13,189 bases of DNA from Porticoccaceae bacterium. GTDB taxonomy: Bacteria > Pseudomonadota > Gammaproteobacteria > Pseudomonadales > Porticoccaceae. The notes under the pieces were generated by a model. That model was not told the DNA's origin. It worked only from the letters and a program-made list of their open reading frames with translations, and did not search any database. The position numbers and the translations under genes are program-made. Shown one piece after another: positions 7,325 to 13,189 of this stretch; position 1 is the stretch's first letter; each line of letters begins with the position of its first letter. The stretch covers positions 2,698 to 15,886 of the forward strand of contig JASLVT010000006.1 in NCBI GenBank assembly GCA_030741175.1, written 5' to 3'.

Positions 7325-10300
7325 TTGACTCAGTCATTGCCAGACAGGGTTGGTGACAATCTTGCTGATGTAAGTCAGTTTGAGTCGCTACAAAAACAGC
7401 TAAGTGAAACAGTTGCCAGCACCGACTTGTATCGATTGCATCGACAGTTGCTGGAGATTCGGCGTCTGTTTGATAGTGATAAGGATATTTCCCAACACTG
7501 GCGAAAATGGCAGCAAGCGGTGGCGGCATCGCAACGACGAGTAAATAAAAGAAAGCAAAACCTGCCGTCTATCAGCTATCCAGATCTGCCAGTCAGTGCC
7601 CGATCAGACGAAATACTTGAACTTATTAAAAATAATCAAGTGGTGGTGATCGCTGGAGAAACAGGCTCGGGAAAAACCACGCAGTTGCCTAAAATTTGTC
7701 TGCAAGCCGGTCGCGGAGTCAGGGGTACCATCGGTCATACACAACCCCGCCGAATCGCAGCGCGCACTGTGGCTCAGCGCATCGCGGAGGAATTGAAAAG
7801 TCCATTAGGTGAAATTGTCGGTTATCAGGTGCGCTTTTCTGATCAAAGCTCTAGCAATACACAAGTCAAGTTGATGACTGATGGTATCTTGTTGGCTGAA
7901 ATTCAGCATGATCGTTTTTTGAGCAAATACGATACGTTGATTATTGATGAAGCCCATGAGCGCAGTCTCAATATTGACTTTCTTTTGGGCTATTTAAAAA
8001 ATCTTTTAGCGAAGCGTGCCGATCTAAAGCTGATCATCACTTCTGCCACCATTGATGTTGACAAATTCGCCCATCATTTCAACGATGCACCGGTGGTTGA
8101 GGTGTCAGGAAGATCTTATCCTGTCGATATTATTTACGCAGGGCTCGACGATCTAGAAAGCGATCGAAACCAGATGATTATCGATTGCTTGCGGGATATT
8201 GATAGCAATCAAAAAGCGGGTGATGTGTTGGTGTTTTTAAGCGGCGAGCGTGAAATTCGTGAGGCCAATTTAGCCATCAAGCGCGCTCAGTTACCCCATA
8301 TCGAGGTGGTTCCACTTTATGCCCGACTGAGTCTGGCTGAGCAGAGTAAGATTTTTTCAGCCCATAGGGGTCGTCGGGTGGTGCTGAGCACCAATGTGGC
8401 GGAAACGTCTCTGACCGTCCCCGGTATCGGCTATGTTATTGATACTGGGCGGGCACGGCTATCGCGATACAGTTATCGAACCAAGGTGCAACGTCTGCCT
8501 ATCGAACCGATCTCACAGGCTAGCGCCAATCAGCGAGCGGGACGTTGCGGCCGTGTTAGTCACGGCATTTGCTACCGTCTCTACGGTGAAGATGATTTTA
8601 ATCGTCGTGCAGAATTTACTGACCCAGAGATAGTCCGCACCAATCTGGCCGCCGTTATATTGAAAATGTTGCATCTGCGAATTGGTGATATTCGTCATTT
8701 TCCTTTTGTCGACCCACCCGATAATAGAATGATCAGTGATGGCTTTAAGCTACTCGAAGAATTACAGGCAGTCACCGCCGCCGGCAAACTTAGCGCGTTG
8801 GGAAAAAAAATGGTCTCCATACCACTGGATCCAAAATTTGCGCGAATGATTTTACAGTCAGCAGAGACAGGATCGTTGCGCGAGGTGATGATCATCACTA
8901 CTGGGTTGAGTATACAAGATCCGCGGGAGCGACCCGCCGACAAGCAACAGGCTGCCGATCAGGCTCATGCACAATGGCGAGATGCTGATTCTGATTTTAT
9001 GTCGTTACTAAATTTATGGCATCACTTTGAGGCCAAGCGACAGGCGCTTTCTGGCAATCAGTTCAGCAAATATTGTCGCGCTAACTATGTGTCCTTTTTA
9101 CGCATGAAGGAGTGGCGGGATTTACACCATCAGGTGCATAGTGCCTGTCGGGCATTACGGCTTTCAGAGAACTCAAAGCCTGCGGACTATGCTGCTATTC
9201 ATAAGGCATTGCTCGCCGGTTTATTGGGCCAGGTCGGTATTCGCCAAGATAAATGGGAGTTTGCCGGTACTAGAAACCGTAAGTTTTTTATTTTTCCAGG
9301 CTCTGGTCTGAGTAAAAAGCCGCCAAAATGGGTCATGGCCGGTGCACTGATGGAGACTGCAAAACAGTATGCCCTTACAGTTGCCAAAATAGATTCGGCT
9401 TGGCTTGAACCTCTTGCGGCGCATTTGGTGAAGAAAACCTACAGTGAGCCCTTTTATCAGCACAAATCAGGTCAGGTAATAGCCAAAGAGCGACAGACGT
9501 TATTTGGCCTGAGTATTGTTGAGGGCAAATACAGCCCTTACGGCGGTATCGCACCAGTGGAGGCGCGGCAAATTTTTATCCAACAGGCACTGGTAGAAGA
9601 GGGGTACCGAGGTAAAGGAGGCTTCTATAACAATAACCAACGACTTGTTGAAGAGCTGGAGGCCATGGAAGATCGCTTTCGCCGCCGCGATCTATTGGCC
9701 GAACAAAAGGTCATTTATGGTTTTTACGATGAGCGTATTCCCGAAGGTATTTATAATCTTCCCGCATTTGAAAAGTGGCGTAAACAGGCTGAAAAAGATA
9801 ATGCTAAGCTATTGTATATCGATAGGGATACTCTGTTACTGCGTGGTCTATCAGTTGACGAAGAGGCGCAATTTCCGCAGTCCGTTTCCTGCGCTGGCAT
9901 GACCTTTGAGCTTAGCTATTGTTTTCAACCAGGGCATGCGGAAGATGGTGTTAGTGCGATTATTCCGCTGCCATTATTGCATCAGTTACCGCGCTATTAT
10001 TTCGATTGGCTAGTGCCGGGCATGTTGCGAGATAAATGTATAGCACTGATCAAGAGCTTACCCAAACAGACTCGACGTCATTTCGTGCCAGTACCTGACT
10101 ATGTCGATAAAATATTGTTGCAAGTTAAAGCACAGGATAGGCCGCTAACAGAGGTGTTAGCAGAACAACTCAAACGTCATACTGGCATTATTGTCGAGCC
10201 GCAGGAATGGAATATTCAGGCTTTGGATCCATGGTATTCGATGAATTTTCAGTTGCAAGATGAGGCTGGTAAACCTATCGCTATGGCTCGGGATCTCGAT

Positions 10301-11257
10301 CAATTGCAGCGAGATTTTAAGCAGCAAATCAGTGCTGGTTTAGAGCAGGCTGAGGATAATAGTCTGTCGCGGCAAAATATTATCGCTTGGGACTTTGCTG
10401 AACTACCTGAGGAAATTGAACTACAGCGAGGCAATATCAGTATCAAGGCTTGGCCGGCGCTGAAAGACTGTGGCGATTCTGTTGCTATCGAGATTATGGA
10501 TAACCCAATGACTGCTGCCAATGTAAGTCGCATGGGACAGCTGAGATTGGCGATTCTCAAGGGACGTGAGCAGTACAAATATTTGAGTAAAAATTTGTTG
10601 CGAGGTTCGGAGCTCGCATTAAAAGCCGCCGCCATTGGTTCTCGGCAGCACATAATTGACGCGCTAATTGATGCGAGCTTCCAAGAAGCTATTTTCCCGA
10701 CAAGAGGTTTAGTCCGAGATCAAGCCAGCTTTGAGCAATCGTATCAAGCTGGTATCAGCAATGTGGTAGGAATCGCCCAAGAGCATGCAGATAATATCGA
10801 ATCAGTGCTGCCGCGGTTACATGATATTCAGAAGCTTTTGCGCGCGCAGGGGCTCTCGGCTGTTTATGCCAAGCAGGATATTACGAACCAGCTGGATCGA
10901 TTATTTTCTCATGCGACCCTAAGTACAGTGACGCTTGCCCATACCAGACAATATGCAAGGTTTATTCGCGGTATCAGTATAAGATTGGAAAAGTTAGCGA
11001 CGCAGGTAGATAAAGACCGCCGCTATATTGCCGAAATAGAGGCATTTTTACAGCCTGTTTTCGAGGTCGATGGACAACAGTTATCCGCAGAGTTGGCTGC
11101 GGCGATAAATGAGTTTCTATGGCTGGTTGAGGAATATCGCATATCATTATTTGCACAGCAGTTGAAAACTAGGGTGCCGGTATCTGCCAAACGACTAGAC
11201 AAGCGGTGGGCTGAATTAAGTGATCAGCTTAGACGGTTTTTGGTTAATAGCCCCTAA
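7325..11257 (+). CDS. hrpA: ATP-dependent DEAH-box RNA helicase HrpA
   Basis: HrpA is a large DEAH-box RNA helicase; in E. coli it has been linked to fimbrial mRNA processing and to rescue of collided ribosomes. The 1310-residue product matches the usual ~1300. Helicase motifs are complete: Walker A GETGSGKTT (111-119), TQPRRIAA (Ia), DEAH (208-211), SAT (240-242), VLVFLSGERE (IV, 301-310), STNVAETSLT (V, 355-364) and QRAGRCGR (VI, 403-410). Winged-helix/ratchet and OB-fold regions follow (about 430-700), then the long proteobacterial C-terminal region of the DUF3418 type (about 720-1305). The start is TTG at 7325, because an in-frame TAA (the dnaQ stop) lies two codons upstream and no ATG occurs in the conserved N-terminal region; AGGCAG at 7311-7316, inside the dnaQ end, can act as the ribosome site. 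The 3-nt gap implies translational coupling to dnaQ. No obvious terminator follows. Confidence 0.97.
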   Translation: MTQSLPDRVGDNLADVSQFESLQKQLSETVASTDLYRLHRQLLEIRRLFDSDKDISQHWRKWQQAVAASQRRVNKRKQNLPSISYPDLPVSARSDEILELIKNNQVVVIAGETGSGKTTQLPKICLQAGRGVRGTIGHTQPRRIAARTVAQRIAEELKSPLGEIVGYQVRFSDQSSSNTQVKLMTDGILLAEIQHDRFLSKYDTLIIDEAHERSLNIDFLLGYLKNLLAKRADLKLIITSATIDVDKFAHHFNDAPVVEVSGRSYPVDIIYAGLDDLESDRNQMIIDCLRDIDSNQKAGDVLVFLSGEREIREANLAIKRAQLPHIEVVPLYARLSLAEQSKIFSAHRGRRVVLSTNVAETSLTVPGIGYVIDTGRARLSRYSYRTKVQRLPIEPISQASANQRAGRCGRVSHGICYRLYGEDDFNRRAEFTDPEIVRTNLAAVILKMLHLRIGDIRHFPFVDPPDNRMISDGFKLLEELQAVTAAGKLSALGKKMVSIPLDPKFARMILQSAETGSLREVMIITTGLSIQDPRERPADKQQAADQAHAQWRDADSDFMSLLNLWHHFEAKRQALSGNQFSKYCRANYVSFLRMKEWRDLHHQVHSACRALRLSENSKPADYAAIHKALLAGLLGQVGIRQDKWEFAGTRNRKFFIFPGSGLSKKPPKWVMAGALMETAKQYALTVAKIDSAWLEPLAAHLVKKTYSEPFYQHKSGQVIAKERQTLFGLSIVEGKYSPYGGIAPVEARQIFIQQALVEEGYRGKGGFYNNNQRLVEELEAMEDRFRRRDLLAEQKVIYGFYDERIPEGIYNLPAFEKWRKQAEKDNAKLLYIDRDTLLLRGLSVDEEAQFPQSVSCAGMTFELSYCFQPGHAEDGVSAIIPLPLLHQLPRYYFDWLVPGMLRDKCIALIKSLPKQTRRHFVPVPDYVDKILLQVKAQDRPLTEVLAEQLKRHTGIIVEPQEWNIQALDPWYSMNFQLQDEAGKPIAMARDLDQLQRDFKQQISAGLEQAEDNSLSRQNIIAWDFAELPEEIELQRGNISIKAWPALKDCGDSVAIEIMDNPMTAANVSRMGQLRLAILKGREQYKYLSKNLLRGSELALKAAAIGSRQHIIDALIDASFQEAIFPTRGLVRDQASFEQSYQAGISNVVGIAQEHADNIESVLPRLHDIQKLLRAQGLSAVYAKQDITNQLDRLFSHATLSTVTLAHTRQYARFIRGISIRLEKLATQVDKDRRYIAEIEAFLQPVFEVDGQQLSAELAAAINEFLWLVEEYRISLFAQQLKTRVPVSAKRLDKRWAELSDQLRRFLVNSP

Positions 11258-11538
11258 GTGTCCTTGTGAGTATAAGTGCCAAAATCATCGCCGTCCTGTT
11301 GTTCTACCCAATTGCACCGTCACAGTAAATTAGGGCAGGGTGGCGCATTGTCTTGGGTCTAAAAAATGGGTTAGGGTGAAATTGATGGAACAAATGGTCT
11401 CAAGGCGCGGATTAACATCTATAATCTTCATACTTTTGAGAGGTAAAAGACAGTATACCTTGGCGTTATGTAGCAGTAGAATGTTTGAGGTAAGGGATAT
11501 TATCTCAGTTGTCAAAACAAATGGGCTGTGGGGAAGAG
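11258..11538 (+). promoter_or_regulatory. Long AT-richer leader between hrpA and mlaA, with a possible promoter
   Basis: This 281-nt stretch holds no gene I can support and no convincing intrinsic terminator for hrpA. A perfect TATAAT at 11420-11425 could be the -10 box of an mlaA promoter, but the bases 16-18 bp upstream (around GTCTCA, 11397-11402) are a poor -35 box. If used, transcription would start near 11432 and leave a leader of about 105 nt. The region is long compared with other gaps in this window, so mlaA is probably a separate transcription unit. Confidence 0.3.
11530..11534 (+). promoter_or_regulatory. Shine-Dalgarno that fixes the mlaA start
   Basis: GGGGA at 11530-11534, within a longer purine run GGGGAAGAG, lies 4 nt before ATG 11539. 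It supports that start over the upstream in-frame TTG 11509 and ATG 11521, which would put six to ten polar residues in front of the signal peptide and have no comparable ribosome site. Confidence 0.6.
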
Positions 11539-12249
11539 ATGAATAGATTTAAGCAATTATTAACCATTGTCGTTATCCTCTATGGCATTACTCCCTCGGT
11601 AATGGCCAGCGACGCAAATGATATTGATCCCTATGAAGATCTCAATCGTGTCACTCATCGCTTTAATGAAACACTAGATGATTACGTTGCAAGGCCTGTT
11701 GCAACATTTTACCAGGCCAGTATGCCGGATCCTCTTGAAAAGGGTGTGGTTAATATCTTTAGAAACCTTGATGAAATCACCAATGTAGTTAACGATGTAC
11801 TACAGGGAAAATTTGCTCAAGCAGCTAATGATTCAGGGCGTTTTCTAATCAATACAACCATTGGTGTAGGTGGCTTATTTGACGTCGCACAACGAGTTGG
11901 CTTGCCTAGGAGCGAAGGAGAGGACTTTGCTCAGACCCTTGGGGTTTGGGGTGTACCTGATGGTCCCTATCTTATGTTGCCATTTGTTGGACCATCGACG
12001 TTAAGGGAAGCACCCTCTAAATTTATTGATAACTTCACTAACCCCTATGCTCATCTTGATGATGAATCAGCTCGCCACGCTGTAAGAGCGGTAAGCCTTG
12101 TCTCTACCAGGGCTGAATTGTTAGGTTTGGATGATGTTATATCTGGCGATAGTTACTTATTTGTCAGAGATGTTTATCTACAGCGCAGAGAATATTTAAC
12201 CAACGACGGTGTAGTTGAAGATGATTTTGGTGATCTTGATGATTACTAG
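11539..12249 (+). CDS. mlaA: Outer-membrane lipid asymmetry protein MlaA (VacJ family)
   Basis: MlaA is the outer-membrane component of the Mla pathway; it removes mislocalised phospholipids from the outer leaflet and passes them to periplasmic MlaC for return to the inner membrane. The 236-residue product has family landmarks: DPYEDLNRVTHRFNETLDDYVARPVA near the N-terminus, the NNLDEI-like segment FRNLDEITNVVNDVLQGKF, the RFLINTTIGVGGLFDVA helix, the FAQTLGVWGVPDGPYLMLPFVGPSTLRE core, and DSYLFVRDVYLQRREYLTNDG near the end. The N-terminus (MNRFKQLLTIVVILYGITPSVMA) looks like a signal peptide cleaved after VMA by signal peptidase I. Unlike E. coli MlaA, a lipoprotein, there is no cysteine at or near the cleavage site, so it probably is not lipidated. 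The protein ends in a short acidic tail (DDFGDLDDY). An RssB-type regulator follows after 80 nt. The rest of the Mla system (mlaFEDCB) is not in the window. Confidence 0.93.
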   Translation: MNRFKQLLTIVVILYGITPSVMASDANDIDPYEDLNRVTHRFNETLDDYVARPVATFYQASMPDPLEKGVVNIFRNLDEITNVVNDVLQGKFAQAANDSGRFLINTTIGVGGLFDVAQRVGLPRSEGEDFAQTLGVWGVPDGPYLMLPFVGPSTLREAPSKFIDNFTNPYAHLDDESARHAVRAVSLVSTRAELLGLDDVISGDSYLFVRDVYLQRREYLTNDGVVEDDFGDLDDY

Positions 12250-12329
12250 TGTTATTGGCCTCCCTATCAGGTCAATGTAACTGCAGCGGTTGAGAGGTGC
12301 CAAATTCTGTGCACTAAAATCGGAATCTA

Positions 12330-13189
12330 ATGAGTGAAATTGAAGGCCCAGTTATCCTAGTTGGTGATAACGTCGTCGGGTTACACAACTTGCAAGCAGA
12401 CTTTCACGCAGTTGGAAGTGAGACATTGGTTGTGGCTGATATGGTTTCGATTGCATCGGTCTGTAATGATCCCGTGAGCCAGCTAGTTATTCTGTTTTCC
12501 AGTAATACATCAATCGATAGTCCTGATGATATTGCTGTAATGCGTCAGTTTTGTATGGATTATTTAGTGGTAGTGGCGCTGGATAATTCTGATGCCAATC
12601 AGGTCACAGACTTTTTTAGACTTGGTGTCGCCGATGTACTTCTCCCCAATACCGATGCTGGCCGGCTCAAAGAGACGTTGGCTCGTGTGAGTAAGGTAGC
12701 AGAAGCTCGACAGCAGACAGCTGAGTACAGCGCCAAGTTAGAGGCGACTAATCACGAACTTCAAGAGAGTTTGCGTTTATTAAAACAAGATCAAATGGCT
12801 GGCCTTGAAGTGCAGAAAAGCTTGATGCCCGAGAGCCCCTTGGCCTTTGGTGATTACGAGATTTCCCACTCAATCACACCCTCCCTCTATCTCAGTGGTG
12901 ACTTTGTTGGTTACAACTTTGTGTTGGATCGTTATCTGCTGTTTTACTTTGCCGATGTATCCGGACATGGCGCTTCTTCAGCATTTGTGACCGTGCTATT
13001 GCGCTTTATGATCGGACGAGTTATTCGTCGCCACATGCTAGAGAAAGACTATGTGGCATTGGCGCAGGCACCTGAGGGCTTAGTCGAATACATTAACACA
13101 CAGTTATTGGCGACGGGCTTAGGCAAGCATTTGACCATTGTTGCCGGATCACTGGATACAGAAACCAGACAATTGCGATATGTCGTTGG
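12330..13189 (+). CDS. Receiver-like / PP2C (SpoIIE-type) phosphatase regulator, RssB-like, 3' end outside window
   Basis: The frame is open from ATG 12330 to the window end (286 residues seen); an in-frame TAA at 12315-12317 sets the earliest possible start, and GGAA (12322-12325) is a modest ribosome site. Residues about 6-120 have the alternating pattern of a response-regulator receiver domain (PVILVGDN, QLVILFSSN, YLVVVALD, GVADVLLPNT). A probable coiled-coil linker follows (about 120-165), then a PP2C/SpoIIE-type Ser/Thr phosphatase domain with the metal-site stretches LSGDF (Asp191) and FADVSGHG (Asp209, His213). The phosphorylation residues of the receiver appear lost: Phe56 replaces the acceptor Asp, Ala83 the switch Thr/Ser and Pro106 the Lys. 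From memory, Pseudomonas has an rssB-type gene beside mlaA, where it works with an anti-sigma antagonist in RpoS control; a similar partner-switching role is inferred. Substrate and catalytic competence cannot be judged without the C-terminus. Confidence 0.85.
   Translation, partial: MSEIEGPVILVGDNVVGLHNLQADFHAVGSETLVVADMVSIASVCNDPVSQLVILFSSNTSIDSPDDIAVMRQFCMDYLVVVALDNSDANQVTDFFRLGVADVLLPNTDAGRLKETLARVSKVAEARQQTAEYSAKLEATNHELQESLRLLKQDQMAGLEVQKSLMPESPLAFGDYEISHSITPSLYLSGDFVGYNFVLDRYLLFYFADVSGHGASSAFVTVLLRFMIGRVIRRHMLEKDYVALAQAPEGLVEYINTQLLATGLGKHLTIVAGSLDTETRQLRYVV

Noticed and set aside
10300..10653. Antisense open frame of 117 codons inside hrpA
   Set aside because: It lies fully inside a well-conserved gene, its translation has no recognisable domain, and no upstream ribosome site or promoter was seen. 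It is a shadow frame.
11509..11538. N-terminal extension of MlaA from TTG 11509, which would include a cysteine (MSKQMGCGEE)
   Set aside because: The cysteine would lie before the hydrophobic segment, not after it, so it cannot be a lipobox; the strong ribosome site and signal-peptide start favour ATG 11539.
11340..11546. Open frame of 68 codons upstream of and overlapping mlaA
   Set aside because: It starts at GTG without a ribosome site, the product resembles no family I know, and it overlaps the mlaA start in another frame. It is best read as chance openness in a leader region.
12250..12329. Possible hairpin TTGGCCTC ... GAGGTGCCAA between mlaA and the next gene
   Set aside because: Pairing needs a bulge, the loop exceeds 25 nt and there is no T tail, so it is neither a convincing terminator nor a clear regulatory element.
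1..13189. Search for a novel accessory system: phage, toxin-antitoxin, defence genes, CRISPR arrays, insertion sequences, tRNA/rRNA
   Set aside because: Every gene belongs to a well-known core family with conserved neighbours, and no direct-repeat arrays, transposase motifs or tRNA cloverleafs were seen. The window looks like ordinary chromosome.

Overview
The window reads as ordinary chromosomal core sequence from a gammaproteobacterium. Base composition looks moderate by eye, GC roughly in the mid-40s per cent. Two gene blocks point to the group: lon-hupB-ppiD, and mltD / yafS-rnhA-dnaQ. From memory both blocks occur close together in Pseudomonas, and mlaA next to an RssB-type regulator is also Pseudomonas-like. 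A free-living, possibly marine, Pseudomonadales/Cellvibrionales-type organism would fit, but the genus cannot be fixed from this sequence. No insertion sequence, integrase, CRISPR array, tRNA or rRNA was seen.

Layout. Positions 1-1143 hold the C-terminal half of Lon protease. A clear sigma-70-type promoter (1178-1206) then drives hupB (1310-1582). Two tandem hairpins follow, the second a textbook intrinsic terminator that ends only about 17 nt before ppiD (1671-3524). ppiD has its own terminator (3551-3577) and converges on mltD, which runs on the minus strand (5127-3610) from a good promoter at 5193-5165. Divergent from mltD is a tightly packed plus-strand group: yafS-like methyltransferase (5320-6132), rnhA (6140-6571), dnaQ (6608-7321) and hrpA (7325-11257), with gaps of 7, 36 and 3 nt. 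After a 281-nt leader region comes mlaA (11539-12249). The window ends inside a regulator (12330-13189) with a receiver-like domain and a PP2C/SpoIIE phosphatase domain.

Themes. Lon, HU-beta and PpiD cover protein turnover, nucleoid structure and periplasmic folding. MltD trims peptidoglycan, and MlaA maintains outer-membrane lipid asymmetry. RNase HI, the DNA polymerase III epsilon subunit and the HrpA helicase cover replication fidelity and RNA metabolism. The last gene is probably part of a partner-switching or sigma-factor control pathway.

No undescribed biological system was found. The most noteworthy details are a receiver domain that has lost its phosphorylation residues, an MlaA with no lipoprotein cysteine, tandem hairpins between hupB and ppiD, hrpA packed directly behind dnaQ, and the absence of gloB between mltD and yafS.
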